64,000 nt of DNA, taken from Pseudomonas beijingensis. Lineage in GTDB: Bacteria; Pseudomonadota; Gammaproteobacteria; Pseudomonadales; Pseudomonadaceae. Below the pieces are notes generated by a model. The model saw only the letters and a program-made list of their open reading frames with translations, was not told the origin of the DNA and did no database searches. This document shows positions 52,507 through 62,298 of this stretch, piece after piece. The DNA lies in contig NZ_CP117425.1 in assembly GCF_030687295.1 (NCBI RefSeq), positions 2,546,001 to 2,610,000 on the forward strand. Direction: 5' to 3'. Made by a program: the position numbers and the translations under genes. How positions within the stretch are numbered: the stretch's first letter is position 1; each line of letters begins with the position of its first letter.

Positions 52507-53027
52507 CCGTTCTGTCTCTCGCTGTGCTCCTTGCGCGGATCTTGCGCAAACCAGGCTGATGATCCTAACGGAACGATGGTACCAAGAGAATGCCAGGCAG
52601 GCGTTTTCATGGTCGGGAACGGGACAGATAGTGTAGGGAACACGACGTGTTGATCATCGACTGATGCGTTTGCTTATGTTTAGTTAGCGGCAATCCAAGC
52701 TCCATCAAATCCAGGTTTAACCGCCCAAGGTGGCATGGGACGCTTGCTCAATGTGTTTCCTGTGATGCGCTCATGGACGGTTGGCCCCTGGCATTCCACT
52801 ACCCTTCATCCGCCGCCGTCGATCCGGTCGGCAGGTTCCTGCCTGCCATGGCCCCAGCCCTCAGCGCGCTGCCCTCCGAACTGGCCTTTTGGGCGCTCTG
52901 GCATTGCCGTCATGCGCGTCCTCCAGATACTCGTATTGCCTGTTGATCATTCACGGTGCTCGCTCAATGGCGAGCACAGAACGACGGCGACTTGTCGCCC
53001 GTCCGACATGGAAATACGAGCCTTCTC
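52507..53027. other. Intergenic region upstream of the glutamine-synthetase-like gene
   Basis: These 521 bases contain no convincing gene. The one clear structure is the hairpin at 52956-52977 listed separately. Short open frames across 52735-53128 show no family resemblance and lack ribosome binding sites. Confidence 0.5.
52956..52977. promoter_or_regulatory. Perfect 8-bp hairpin or operator upstream of the GS-like gene
   Basis: GTGCTCGC-TCAATG-GCGAGCAC is perfectly symmetrical and lies 50 bases before the start codon. It could be a regulator's operator or a leader hairpin. It is not followed by a T run. Confidence 0.45.
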
Positions 53028-54410
53028 ATGAGCCTTTCCAAGCTTTCTTTCGCCCCCGTGCAACACGCCCAGGCGTTTCTTGCGCAGAACCCCGATATCG
53101 AGCTGTTCGAGCTGTTTATCCTGGATAACAACGGCGTGCCCCGGGGCAAGTTGTTGCATCGGGACGAGCTGTTGGCGGTCTACGAAAGTGGCCGGCCGTT
53201 GCCCAGTACGATTCTCGGGCTGACCCTTAATGGCGATGATGTGGAAAACTCCGGGTTGGTGTGGGACGTCGGTGACATCGATTGCCGCGCCTATCCCATC
53301 AGCGGCAGCCTGCAGCGCATGCCGTGGCGGTTGATGCCTACGGCCGCAGTGCAGGTCAGCATGCATCCCCAGGAAGGCCTGCCGGCGACCATCGCCGATC
53401 CGCGTCATCTGCTCAGCCAGGTGATCGAGCGCTTGCAGGCCGACGGTTATTACCCGGTGATGGCGGCGGAGCTGGAGTTTTATCTGCTGGACGCCCAACG
53501 CGACAGCCAAGGTCGGCCGCAGCCGGCGCGGGACGCTGACGGTGGTCGACCGCGGGCCACCCAGGTCTATGGTTTGCGTGAGCTGGAGCAGATCGAGCCG
53601 TTCCTGGCCGACCTGTACGCCGCGTGCAAGCTGCAAGGCATTCCGGCCCGGACCGCGATTTCCGAATACGCTCCGGGGCAAGTGGAGATCACCCTCGAAC
53701 ACCGCAGCGATGCCTTGCAAGCCATGGATGAAGCGGTGCGCTACAAACGGCTGGTCAAGGGCGTGGCCCACAAGCACGGCATGCAGGCGTGTTTCATGGC
53801 CAAGCCGTTCGAGCACTTGGCGGGCTCGGGCATGCACCTGCATGTCAGCCTGGCGGACCGTGACGGCCACAACCTGTTTGCCAGCGAAGCCGCTGACGGC
53901 ACGCCGCTGCTGCGCCATGCCGTGGGCGGGATGCTCGACACCTTGCTCGACTCGTTGTTGATGTTTTGTCCGAACGCCAATTCCTACCGACGTTTCCAAA
54001 GCAACAGCTACGCACCTCTGGCCGCCACTTGGGGCGTGGACAATCGCACCGTGAGCCTGAGGGTGCCGGGCGGCCCGGCGTTCTCACGGCACATCGAGCA
54101 TCGTATCTGTGGCGCCGATGCCAACCCTTATCTGGCAGCGGCGGCGATATTGGCCGGCATTCATCGCGGTCTACGTGAACAGTGTGATCCCGGTAAACCT
54201 GTCGAAGGCAACGGCTACGCCCAGGCGACCGAATTGCTGCCCACCGACTGGCTCACCACGCTGCGCGCCCTCGAGGCTTCGACTTGGGCGCGAGAAGCGT
54301 TTGGTGATGAATTCCTCGGTGTCTATCTGGCGGTCAAGCGCGCCGAGTACCGTCAGTTCATGGGGGAAGTCGGGGAGCAGGATTGGCGTTGGTATCTGAA
54401 TCAGGCTTGA
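53028..54410 (+). CDS. Glutamine synthetase family protein (gamma-glutamylpolyamine synthetase type)
   Basis: The 460-residue protein from ATG 53028 has GS-family metal and ATP motifs: MAAELEFYLL, EYAPGQVEITLEH, GSGMHLHVSL and the RFQSNSYAPLAATWGVDNR stretch. It resembles PuuA/SpuI-type ligases that glutamylate putrescine or related amines more than GlnA, and lacks the adenylylation tyrosine context. No other polyamine genes are beside it. Substrate uncertain. Confidence 0.87.
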   Translation: MSLSKLSFAPVQHAQAFLAQNPDIELFELFILDNNGVPRGKLLHRDELLAVYESGRPLPSTILGLTLNGDDVENSGLVWDVGDIDCRAYPISGSLQRMPWRLMPTAAVQVSMHPQEGLPATIADPRHLLSQVIERLQADGYYPVMAAELEFYLLDAQRDSQGRPQPARDADGGRPRATQVYGLRELEQIEPFLADLYAACKLQGIPARTAISEYAPGQVEITLEHRSDALQAMDEAVRYKRLVKGVAHKHGMQACFMAKPFEHLAGSGMHLHVSLADRDGHNLFASEAADGTPLLRHAVGGMLDTLLDSLLMFCPNANSYRRFQSNSYAPLAATWGVDNRTVSLRVPGGPAFSRHIEHRICGADANPYLAAAAILAGIHRGLREQCDPGKPVEGNGYAQATELLPTDWLTTLRALEASTWAREAFGDEFLGVYLAVKRAEYRQFMGEVGEQDWRWYLNQA

Positions 54411-54525
54411 GGGCAGCTTCAAGCTTCAAGCAGATCAGGCTTGCCGCTTATGGCTTGCTGCTTAAATAATTATTTAATAGCAACTTTTTCACGAAAAATT
54501 GATGGTGCGCTACCTAAAGTTTGTG

Positions 54526-54573
54526 TTGCCGTAGGAAATGAATTTTTCACATTTCCTGCGGCAAATTCTTTTT
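54526..54573 (+). terminator. Hairpin between the GS-like gene and the EptA gene
   Basis: TTGCCGTAGGAAATG and CATTTCCTGCGGCAA arms (15 pairs, one G-T) around AATTTTTCA are followed by ATTCTTTTT. It probably terminates transcription from the left. It also sits 33 bases before eptA, so a leader role is possible. Confidence 0.55.
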
Positions 54574-54605
54574 AAAAGAGCAACTTCAGGAAACCGTCAA
54601 CCATC

Positions 54606-56255
54606 ATGCTGACTATTAAAGCCGTGCGCCCCGAGTGGGTGACGCTGGCCGCCAGTGCCTTTTTGTTAGTGGGCTTCAATATCGTGCTCTGGCAACACTT
54701 GCTGGCGATCACCACGGCTGACGCCCGGGGCCTGCTGATGTGCGTGGCGTTTGGGCTGATGATCTTCTGCGCGTTCAACCTGGTGTTGACGCTCGTGGCC
54801 TTCCGTCCGCTGCTCAAGCCCGTGCTGATGTTGCTGTTCCTGATCAGTGCTGGCGTGGCGTATTTCATGGCCCAATATGGCGTACTGATCGATGCCGGCA
54901 TGTTGCGCAACTTCGCTGAAACCAATGCCACGGAAGTCCGTGATCTGTTGTCACTGAAGTTGTTTGTCTATATCGGCTTATTGGGTGTCTTGCCGTGCTG
55001 GTTGTTGTTAAAGACTCCGATCAACTACCGTAGTTGGCCCAAGGAATTATTAAGTAAGTTGCTGGTCGGCGTGGCCTCGGCCGCGGTGATCGGCCTGGTC
55101 GCCCTGGCCAACTACCAAGGCCTGTCTTCATTGTTTCGTAACCACCACGAATTGCGCTTGATGGTCGTGCCGAGCAACTACATCGGTGCTTCGCTCGGGT
55201 ACTTGCGTGAGCAGGTCGCATCGGCCAAGCAGCCGTTCATCACCTTGGGCGAAGACGCGAGCCGCAACCCGGCCTGGCAAACCCACGGCCGCAAATCCCT
55301 GACCGTCCTGGTGGTGGGCGAAAGTGCCCGGGCCGAGAACTTCGGCATCCTCGGTTATAACCGCGACACCACGCCGACACTGGACAAAGAGGCCGGCCTG
55401 ATCGCCTTCACCGACGTGCATTCCTGCGGCACCGAAACCGCCGTGTCGGTGCCTTGCATGTTTTCCAACATGGGGCGCAAGAACTACGACGCCAGCGTCG
55501 CCAAGAATGAAGAGGGCTTGCTGGATGTACTCAAGCGCGCTGGGCTGGAGGTGATCTGGCGGGACAACCAGTCCGGCTGCAAGGGCACCTGCGACCGGGT
55601 CACGCTGCAGGATGTCAGCAATCTCAAGGACCCGGCCCTGTGCGCCAACAGTGAGTGCCGCGACGAGATCCTGCTCCAGGGCCTGCAGCATTTCATCGAC
55701 ACGCTTGATAAGGACACGGTGCTGGTGCTGCACCAGATGGGCAGTCACGGGCCGGAGTACTTCAAGCGCTACCCCAAGGAGTACGAGCATTTCACCCCGG
55801 TGTGCGAAAGCAACGCGCTGAACAATTGCAGCCGCGAGAGCATCGTCAATGGCTACGACAACACGCTGGTGTACACCGATCACGTGCTGTCGACCTTGAT
55901 CGATCTGCTGCGGGCCAACCAGGACAAGGTCGACACGGCCATGCTGTACCTGTCGGACCATGGCGAGTCCCTGGGTGAATACAACCTGTTTCTCCATGGC
56001 ACGCCCTACATGCTCGCCCCGGAGCAACAGAAACACGTGGCGATGCTGGCCTGGTTTTCCGACAGCTATCAGAAATCCTTTTCGGTCGACACCCATTGCT
56101 TGCAACTGAGCCGGGAAAAACCCTTGAGCCAGGACAACCTGTTCCACTCGATGCTCGGGCTGCTGGAAGTCAACAGCCAGGTCTACAACCGCGACCTGGA
56201 CCTGTTCGCCAACTGTCGCGGTGCGGTGATTGACGGTGTCCTGGCGCGGGAGTGA
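54606..56255 (+). CDS. Phosphoethanolamine transferase, EptA family
   Basis: The 549-residue protein has five N-terminal membrane helices (about 10-175) and a periplasmic sulfatase-fold domain. Metal and nucleophile motifs: VVGESARAENFGILGYNRDT, HSCGTETAVSVPCMFSNMGR with the catalytic Thr, and YLSDHGESLGE. It adds phosphoethanolamine to lipid A, lowering affinity for cationic peptides such as polymyxin. No two-component genes adjoin it. Confidence 0.9.
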   Translation: MLTIKAVRPEWVTLAASAFLLVGFNIVLWQHLLAITTADARGLLMCVAFGLMIFCAFNLVLTLVAFRPLLKPVLMLLFLISAGVAYFMAQYGVLIDAGMLRNFAETNATEVRDLLSLKLFVYIGLLGVLPCWLLLKTPINYRSWPKELLSKLLVGVASAAVIGLVALANYQGLSSLFRNHHELRLMVVPSNYIGASLGYLREQVASAKQPFITLGEDASRNPAWQTHGRKSLTVLVVGESARAENFGILGYNRDTTPTLDKEAGLIAFTDVHSCGTETAVSVPCMFSNMGRKNYDASVAKNEEGLLDVLKRAGLEVIWRDNQSGCKGTCDRVTLQDVSNLKDPALCANSECRDEILLQGLQHFIDTLDKDTVLVLHQMGSHGPEYFKRYPKEYEHFTPVCESNALNNCSRESIVNGYDNTLVYTDHVLSTLIDLLRANQDKVDTAMLYLSDHGESLGEYNLFLHGTPYMLAPEQQKHVAMLAWFSDSYQKSFSVDTHCLQLSREKPLSQDNLFHSMLGLLEVNSQVYNRDLDLFANCRGAVIDGVLARE

Positions 56256-56323
56256 GCGCCTGGACCTTTTTTTCACGCAAGGTTGGTTAACCTGTCATCC
56301 AATCTATTCCAAGAGTCGTTTGT

Positions 56324-56965
56324 ATGTCCGGGTTACCCCCATCCACCGTCGAACTTGAGTTCGCCCGGCAGCATGACCAGGAACATGCGCAGGTCTGCCA
56401 TCGGCTGGCACCGCGCCGCTTGCGCCTGGCGTTCTGGCGCGACGAGCACATGGTGCGCAACGCTCTGAAGATGGCGGGTGAGCCGGGGCTGGTGCTGGAT
56501 GTGGCCTGTGGGGCGGGGCGGTTCTGGCCGGTATTGGCCGAGCATGCCAACCGGGTGATCCTGGCGACGGACCCGTCGCCGGACATGCTCGAACACGCGC
56601 TCACCCACCATGGCGGCGCGTTGCTCCAGCGGGTCAAGACCTTTCCGAGTTCGGCGTTCACCATCGGGCTGCCGGCCAACGCGGTGGATTGTATTTTCTG
56701 TTTGCAACTGTTTCGCCACGTCAGTGCCAGCGAGCATCGCCTGGCGCTATTGCGCGAGTTTCATCGGGTCAGTCGCGACACGGTGATCGTTTCGGTGCAA
56801 ATCGAAGGACGCCTCAAGATCGGCCAGGCGCCGCAACGGAGCCTGGCCGACAAGGCCGGTGTAGAAGCCGAGTTCTGCCAGGCCGGTTTCAGCGTGCTGT
56901 GGTATCAGGATTTCCTGCCCGGTTTTGCGCTGACGCGTGTTTATGTGTTGCGTAAGACCGGTTAA
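56324..56965 (+). CDS. Class I SAM-dependent methyltransferase
   Basis: The 213-residue protein has motif I LVLDVACGAGRFWPVLAEHA, acidic ATDPSPDMLEHA and motif post-I in AVDCIFCLQLFRHV. It is a Methyltransf_11-type fold. Substrate unknown. It lies between eptA and rnd, 68 bases after eptA. Confidence 0.88.
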   Translation: MSGLPPSTVELEFARQHDQEHAQVCHRLAPRRLRLAFWRDEHMVRNALKMAGEPGLVLDVACGAGRFWPVLAEHANRVILATDPSPDMLEHALTHHGGALLQRVKTFPSSAFTIGLPANAVDCIFCLQLFRHVSASEHRLALLREFHRVSRDTVIVSVQIEGRLKIGQAPQRSLADKAGVEAEFCQAGFSVLWYQDFLPGFALTRVYVLRKTG

Positions 56966-57086
56966 GTCTTGATGTAGGACTATTCTTGCTTTTTCGCAGG
57001 CGATTTCTCTTAAGGGGCTGCTCTATGGATGCTCGCAATCGCCAGCGGCGATATATACTGCGCGCCATTCTTCAAGGGAGAGCCGT

Positions 57087-58220
57087 GTGGCCATCGATAT
57101 TCACTGGATTCGCGACAACGATAGCCTCGGTCAGTTTTGCGCCGAGTGGCAACAGCTGCCATTCGTCGCCCTCGACACCGAATTCATGCGGGTCGACACT
57201 TTTTATCCCATTGCCGGTTTATTGCAGATCGGCGACGGCAAGCGTGCCTACCTGATCGACCCCTTGACCATCGACAATTGGCAACCCTTGGCCGCCCTGC
57301 TGGAAAACCCGGCAGTGCTCAAGGTGTTGCACGCCTGCAGCGAAGACCTTGAAGTGCTGCTGCGCCTGACCGGTAGCCTGCCCGCGCCGCTGTTCGATAC
57401 CCAATTGGCCGCTGCCTACCTGAACCTGGGTTTCTCCATGGGCTATTCGCGGCTGGTGCAGGAAGTGCTGGGCATCGAGCTGCCCAAGGGCGAGACCCGT
57501 TCCGATTGGTTGCAACGACCTCTGTCCGAGACGCAGATCAGCTACGCGGCAGAAGATGCCGTGCATCTGGCGGAAGTTTTCGTAGAACTGCGCCCGAAGC
57601 TTTCCGACGAAAAATACCGCTGGGTCCTGGAGGATGGCGCCGAACTGGTGGCCAACCTGCGTCGCGAAGTCGACCCGTACGAGGTTTACCGCGAGGCCAA
57701 GCTGGCCTGGAAACTGTCCCGCGCCCAATTGGCCGTGCTGCGCGAGTTGTGCGCCTGGCGCGAACGCGAGGCGCGGGCCCGTGACCTGCCGCGCAACCGC
57801 ATCATCCGCGAGCACTCGCTGTGGCCCCTGGCCCGCACCCAGCCGGATAATCTCGGCGCACTGGCGAAGATTGAAGACATGCACCCGCGTACCGTGCGCC
57901 AGGACGGCCAGTTTCTGCTGGACCTGATCCAGCGCGCCGCCAGCATTGCGCCCGAGCAATGGCCGCCGGCCGTGGCCGAGCCATTGCCCATCGAGGCTGC
58001 GGCCCTGGTCAAGCGCCTGCGGGCGCTGGGGCAGGCTGAAGCCGAGCGCCTGGAGATCGCCCCGGAGCTGATGCTGCGCAAGAAAACCCTCGAAGCGCTG
58101 ATCAAGAGCGGCTTCCCCGAGGGGCCTTACCAATTGCCCGATTCGTTGCGTGGCTGGCGCCGCGAATTGATGGGCCAGGCGCTGCTCGACAGCCTGGCCA
58201 CTGCCGGAGAACAGCCTTGA
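57087..58220 (+). CDS. rnd: Ribonuclease D
   Basis: The 377-residue enzyme is read from GTG 57087 behind AAGGGAGAGCC. The DEDDy exonuclease motifs are present: [27 protein letters not shown], and [20 protein letters not shown] domain lies at about 210-290 ([20 protein letters not shown]). It trims 3' ends of tRNA and other stable RNAs. Confidence 0.95.
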   Translation: MAIDIHWIRDNDSLGQFCAEWQQLPFVALDTEFMRVDTFYPIAGLLQIGDGKRAYLIDPLTIDNWQPLAALLENPAVLKVLHACSEDLEVLLRLTGSLPAPLFDTQLAAAYLNLGFSMGYSRLVQEVLGIELPKGETRSDWLQRPLSETQISYAAEDAVHLAEVFVELRPKLSDEKYRWVLEDGAELVANLRREVDPYEVYREAKLAWKLSRAQLAVLRELCAWREREARARDLPRNRIIREHSLWPLARTQPDNLGALAKIEDMHPRTVRQDGQFLLDLIQRAASIAPEQWPPAVAEPLPIEAAALVKRLRALGQAEAERLEIAPELMLRKKTLEALIKSGFPEGPYQLPDSLRGWRRELMGQALLDSLATAGEQP

Positions 58221-58510
58221 AACGTATCTGCTCCATCTACCGCAGCTCGAAGAAAAACGAGATGTACCTTTATGTGCTCAAGAGCGATGCCTTGAAGCGT
58301 GTGCCCGAGCCCTTGATGACCGCCTTTGGCAAGGCGATCCATGCCTTCGACCTGGTGCTGAGCCCCGAGCGGGAGCTGTCCCGGGAAGACATCAACAAAG
58401 TGCTGGAAAACCTCGACACCCAGGGTTATCACTTGCAGATGCCGCCGGCCGAAGACGAGTACATCGAGCATTTGCCCGAAGAGTTGCTGCGCCGCAACGA
58501 CCCGGTCTGA
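58217..58510 (+). CDS. YcgL domain protein
   Basis: The 97-residue protein is read from TTG 58217, overlapping the rnd stop (TTGA). [20 protein letters not shown] and [20 protein letters not shown] match the YcgL family. Function is unknown, but rnd-ycgL linkage is conserved in gammaproteobacteria. Confidence 0.9.
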   Translation: MKRICSIYRSSKKNEMYLYVLKSDALKRVPEPLMTAFGKAIHAFDLVLSPERELSREDINKVLENLDTQGYHLQMPPAEDEYIEHLPEELLRRNDPV

Positions 58511-58518
58511 CGGTAATG

Positions 58519-58545
58519 GGGGCACCTGTCCTGGGTGCCTTTTGT
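58519..58545 (+). terminator. Intrinsic terminator after rnd-ycgL
   Basis: GGCACC and GGTGCC arms around TGTCCTG are followed by TTTTG. Confidence 0.7.
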
Positions 58546-58634
58546 AACACTGGAATGATTTATTGACGACGATCGCAGGGATGGAGCGACACTCTGCCGG
58601 CGGTCGTCTGCACTGTTTTTGAAAGGTTTGATTC

Positions 58635-59567
58635 ATGCGCGTTCTGATTGCCGAACACGATCACGCGGTGTACGCCCAGCTTCTGCGTCAGGCTGCACCC
58701 GATATTGAAGTCCTGACCAGCGGCGATTCCGCCGAACTGTCGCGGCTGGCCACCGATTGTCCGGTCTGGCTCGGCCAGCCTGATCTGCTGGCCACCCTGT
58801 TGCGTCAAGGCCACCAGCCCCGTTGGCTGCAATCGACCTGGGCGGGCATCACGCCGCTGCTGGCCGATGGCTTGAGCCGCGATTACCGCCTGACCCGTGC
58901 GGTGGGCATTTTTGGCCAGGTGATGGCTGAGTACGTGCTCACCTACATGCTCGGCCATGAGCGCGAGGTGCTGGCACGGTTGGTCAGCCAGGTCGAGCGC
59001 AAGTGGGACAACCGCCAGGGCCAAGGCCTGGCTGGGCGCAAGGTGTTGATCGTCGGGACGGGGGACATCGGTCAGCGTGTGGCGCAGTTCCTGATGCCGT
59101 TCGGTGTGCAGCTGTATGGCATCGCCAGCGAAGCCAGGGCGTTGGCACCGTTTATCGAAGTCGGGGCGTTGAAGGACTTGCCCCGTCTGGTGGGCGAAAT
59201 GGATTACGTGATCAATTTGCTGCCCAATACGCCGGATACCCATGACATCTACGACGCGGCGCTGTTCAAGCAATTCAAGCCGAGCGGGTTGTTCATCAAC
59301 GTCGGCCGCGGCGTGGCGGTGGTGGATGCGGACCTGGTGCAAGCCCTGAAGGACGGGCACCTGGCCGGTGCGGTGATCGACGTCTGCCGCCAGGAGCCAT
59401 TGCCACAGCGCCATCCGTTCTGGACCGCCTGGGGCTTGCTGCTGACCGGCCACAGCTCGGCACCGACCTCGCCACCGATGATGGTGCAATTGTTCCTGGA
59501 AAACCTGCGGGCCTACCAGGCGGGCGAAGCACTGCGCGGGGAAGTGGATTTCAGCCGGGGTTACTGA
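58635..59567 (+). CDS. D-2-hydroxyacid dehydrogenase (NAD(P)-binding)
   Basis: The 310-residue protein has the Rossmann motif KVLIVGTGDIGQRVAQFLMP, LFINVGRGVAVVDADLVQAL with the substrate-binding Arg-like site, and the RQEPLPQRHPFW / TGHSSAPTS catalytic Glu-His region. It resembles GhrA-type glyoxylate/hydroxypyruvate reductases. The exact substrate is not determined. Confidence 0.9.
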   Translation: MRVLIAEHDHAVYAQLLRQAAPDIEVLTSGDSAELSRLATDCPVWLGQPDLLATLLRQGHQPRWLQSTWAGITPLLADGLSRDYRLTRAVGIFGQVMAEYVLTYMLGHEREVLARLVSQVERKWDNRQGQGLAGRKVLIVGTGDIGQRVAQFLMPFGVQLYGIASEARALAPFIEVGALKDLPRLVGEMDYVINLLPNTPDTHDIYDAALFKQFKPSGLFINVGRGVAVVDADLVQALKDGHLAGAVIDVCRQEPLPQRHPFWTAWGLLLTGHSSAPTSPPMMVQLFLENLRAYQAGEALRGEVDFSRGY

Positions 59568-59590
59568 CCCCCGGATTCAGCATGATCCAG

Positions 59591-59679
59591 TGTGGGAGCG
59601 AGCTTGCTCGCGATAGCGGTGGGTCAGTCGACATCAAAGTGGCTGATCTGACGCCATCGCGAGCAAGCTCGCTCCCACA
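59591..59679. repeat. REPIN
   Basis: An 89-bp mirror pair TGTGGGAGCGAGCTTGCTCG ... CGAGCAAGCTCGCTCCCACA lies between convergent genes. Confidence 0.9.
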
Positions 59680-59708
59680 GGGGAGTCTTCAGCGGTCACA
59701 AAATGGGG

Positions 59709-60302
59709 TTACAGGCTGAAGTCGCCTTCCGCCACCAGTTCGCTCAATGGCCGGCGCGGGCTTGGGACTTCGCGGGCCTGGAGGTACTCGGCCAGGGTCG
59801 ATTTGTCTCCCAGCTTGCCAATCGCCACGGCGGCGTGCAGGGCGTAGCCTTCCGGGATCTTCAGTTCCTTGCGGGTCAGTTCCTGGTCGAAACCGGCCAT
59901 GCCATGGGTATGCCAGCCGCTGAGGCTGGCTTGCAGTGCCAGGTGGCCCCAGGCCGCGCCGGTGTCGAAGGTGTGGGACTGCGCCGGGGTTTCCTCGGTG
60001 GCACCGGGCACCGCGAAGGTGGTTTTCGAGACGATGATCACCAACGCCGAAGCGTGTTGGGCCCAGCCGCGGTTGAACTCGTTGAGCAAACCCAGGAAGC
60101 GCTCCCAATTCGGCGTGTCGCGCCGTGCGTACAGGAAGCGCCATGGTTGTGAGTTGTAGGCCGAAGGGGCCCAGCGCGCGGCTTCGAAGAAGCTCAGCAA
60201 GGTTTCTTCGGCAATGCTTTCGCCGGTAAACGCACGGGGCGACCAGCGTTCGATGAACTGAGGGTGAATCGCGTAATCGGCAATGCGGGAATTGGCGCTC
60301 AT
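59709..60302 (-). CDS. Nitroreductase family protein
   Basis: The protein has 197 residues from ATG 60302. FMN-binding features of the family are RWSPRAFTGESIAEETLLSF, AARWAPSAYNSQPWRFLYAR and the GHLALQASLSGWHTHGMAGF segment. These flavoproteins reduce nitro compounds, quinones or enones. A single gene flanked by a REPIN. Confidence 0.93.
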   Translation of the reverse strand: MSANSRIADYAIHPQFIERWSPRAFTGESIAEETLLSFFEAARWAPSAYNSQPWRFLYARRDTPNWERFLGLLNEFNRGWAQHASALVIIVSKTTFAVPGATEETPAQSHTFDTGAAWGHLALQASLSGWHTHGMAGFDQELTRKELKIPEGYALHAAVAIGKLGDKSTLAEYLQAREVPSPRRPLSELVAEGDFSL

Positions 60303-60462
60303 GGGCTTACCTGGCTCGAGTTTGGAAAGACAATGCAGAAACCTACGTCCCGCCGCCCGGCCTGACAAGCCCCTGCCTACCGACAGTCGCCAATGCTTGG
60401 CCTGACGAGGTCCCGGCACTAGACTGTCGGCCTTTTCACCACCTGATGTTGATGCTCGAGCC

Positions 60463-60912
60463 ATGGCCGCCAAAGTCGAACCGTTCTGGATACGCAAAAC
60501 CCTCGATCAGCTCGATCCGCATGAGTGGGAATCGCTGTGCGACGGCGGTGGCCTGTGCTGCCTGCAAAAGCTCGAAGACGAAGACGACAACAGCGTCTAC
60601 TACACACGTATCGCCTGCAAACTGCTGGACCTGAAAACCTGCCAGTGCACCGACTACCCCAACCGCCGTGATTTCGTGCCCGATTGCATCCAGCTCACGC
60701 CGGGCAAGGCCGATGAATTCAAATGGCTGCCGCCGACCTGCGGTTATCGGCTGGTCAGCGAGGGCAAGGACTTGCCGTTGTGGCACCACTTGGTCTGCGG
60801 CGATCGCGATGCCGTGCACCACGAACGCATTTCCCAGTCCGGGCGCATGCTGGCCGAAGGCAGCGTGCCGGAAGACGATTGGGAAGATCATCTGATTTTC
60901 CGCGCTGGCTGA
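60463..60912 (+). CDS. YcgN family cysteine cluster protein
   Basis: The 149-residue protein has the UPF0260 pattern: [18 protein letters not shown], then [20 protein letters not shown] and [10 protein letters not shown], where four or more Cys probably bind a metal or FeS cluster. Function unknown. The next gene starts 31 bases downstream. Confidence 0.92.
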   Translation: MAAKVEPFWIRKTLDQLDPHEWESLCDGGGLCCLQKLEDEDDNSVYYTRIACKLLDLKTCQCTDYPNRRDFVPDCIQLTPGKADEFKWLPPTCGYRLVSEGKDLPLWHHLVCGDRDAVHHERISQSGRMLAEGSVPEDDWEDHLIFRAG

Positions 60913-60943
60913 ACCACCGGCGGCGCACCACCAGGGAGAACCC

Positions 60944-62173
60944 ATGGCTGCAGGATTGAAACGGATGCTGGCGGCCGGGCTGCTGGCGGTGTGCGGGCCG
61001 TTGTGGGCGGCGCAGAAAGTCGACCTGGATTATCACGTACATTTATTGCCACAGAGCGATCAGGCCGAGGTGCGCCTGACCCTGGCCCGGGGTTCTGCGG
61101 TGCGCAGCCTGGATTTCGACCTCGGCGACGGCAGCCGCTACAGCGATTTCAAAGCCGACGGTCAGTGGCAGCTCACCCCCGGCAAGGAGGCGCGTGGCGT
61201 CTGGCGTCCGGCCGCCGACAAGGCCAGCCTGAGCTACCGTGTGCGCATCAGCCATGTCCGCAAGAACGCCACCTTCGAAACCCGCATGACCCCGACGTGG
61301 GCGTTGCTGCGTGGCGACGATCTGGTGCCGTCGGCCAAGCTCGACCAGCAGGATGGCGTCGAACTGGTGGCCCGTCTTGAGGTGGAATTGCCCGACGGCT
61401 GGAAAAGCATCGAGACTCCCTGGCCGCGCATCGGCAAGCAACGTTTTCGCATCGACAATCCCTCGCGGTTGTTCGACCGTCCCACTGGCTGGATGCTCGC
61501 CGGCAAACTCGGCAGCCGCCGCACACGCCTGGGCGAAACCGAGGTGACGGTGGCCTCGCCCCAGGGCCAGGGCATGCGCCGGATGGATGTGCTGACGCTG
61601 CTGACGTTCGTCTGGCCGCAGGTGCAAGCGCTGGTACCGCGCTATCCGGGCAAGCTGCTGATTGTCGGCGCTGGCGATCCGCTGTGGCGTGGCGCTCAGG
61701 CCGGCCACGACTCGATTTACCTGCACAGCCGACCGCCGCTGGTCAGCGAGCGGGGCAGCAGCCCGTTGTTGCGGGAGTTGGTGCAGGCGCTGGCCCGGGT
61801 CAATGATCAGGACCGTAGCGACTGGATCAGTGAGGGGCTGACCGAGTACTACGCCATCGAACTGCTCCGCCGCGCCGGCGGCCTGAGTGATGAGCGCTAC
61901 CAGACCTTGAACGAACGACTCGCCCGCGAGAGCAAGGGTGTCACCACCTTGCGCGGCGAGCAGATCAGCCCGGCGGCGGTGGCCAAGGCGGTGTTGCTGT
62001 TGCAGGAACTGGACCGCGAGATTCGCCTGAAGACCCGCAACAAGCGTTCGCTGGATGATGTGTTGCAGGGGGCGATGCGCTTGGAAACTGTCGATACCCA
62101 GGAGTTTGTGCAGCTCAGTGAGAGCGTTCTGGGTGGGGCCTCTACTGTGCTGGATAGCCGGTTACTTCAGTGA
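60944..62173 (+). CDS. M61 aminopeptidase-like secreted protein lacking the zinc motif
   Basis: The 409-residue protein has a signal peptide (LLAVCGPLWAAQK). A beta-rich N-terminal region (VDLDYHVHLLPQSDQAEVRL) and a helical C-terminal region with WISEGLTEYYAIELLRRAGG recall M61 glycyl aminopeptidases, where W-x-x-EG-x-T-x-YY carries the third zinc ligand. The expected HExxH about 25 residues earlier is replaced by LRELVQALARVN. It is likely a pseudoenzyme with a binding or structural periplasmic role (inference). Confidence 0.7.
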   Translation: MAAGLKRMLAAGLLAVCGPLWAAQKVDLDYHVHLLPQSDQAEVRLTLARGSAVRSLDFDLGDGSRYSDFKADGQWQLTPGKEARGVWRPAADKASLSYRVRISHVRKNATFETRMTPTWALLRGDDLVPSAKLDQQDGVELVARLEVELPDGWKSIETPWPRIGKQRFRIDNPSRLFDRPTGWMLAGKLGSRRTRLGETEVTVASPQGQGMRRMDVLTLLTFVWPQVQALVPRYPGKLLIVGAGDPLWRGAQAGHDSIYLHSRPPLVSERGSSPLLRELVQALARVNDQDRSDWISEGLTEYYAIELLRRAGGLSDERYQTLNERLARESKGVTTLRGEQISPAAVAKAVLLLQELDREIRLKTRNKRSLDDVLQGAMRLETVDTQEFVQLSESVLGGASTVLDSRLLQ

Positions 62174-62179
62174 ACCCGC

Positions 62180-62273
62180 CATCGCGAGCAAGCTCGCTCC
62201 CACATTGATCGATGTCGTACACAAATAGTGTGTGCACCAAAGACCCAGTGTGGGAGCGAGCTTGCTCGCGATG
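62180..62273. repeat. REP inverted pair (outward orientation)
   Basis: CATCGCGAGCAAGCTCGCTC at 62180 and GAGCGAGCTTGCTCGCGATG ending at 62273 lie between convergent genes. Confidence 0.9.
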
Positions 62274-62298
62274 AGGCCATCAGCCCCACCGCAAAAAA

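Noticed and set aside
52735..53128. Small ORFs before the glutamine-synthetase-like gene
   Set aside because: No ribosome sites, Pro/Arg-rich translations typical of non-coding GC-rich DNA.
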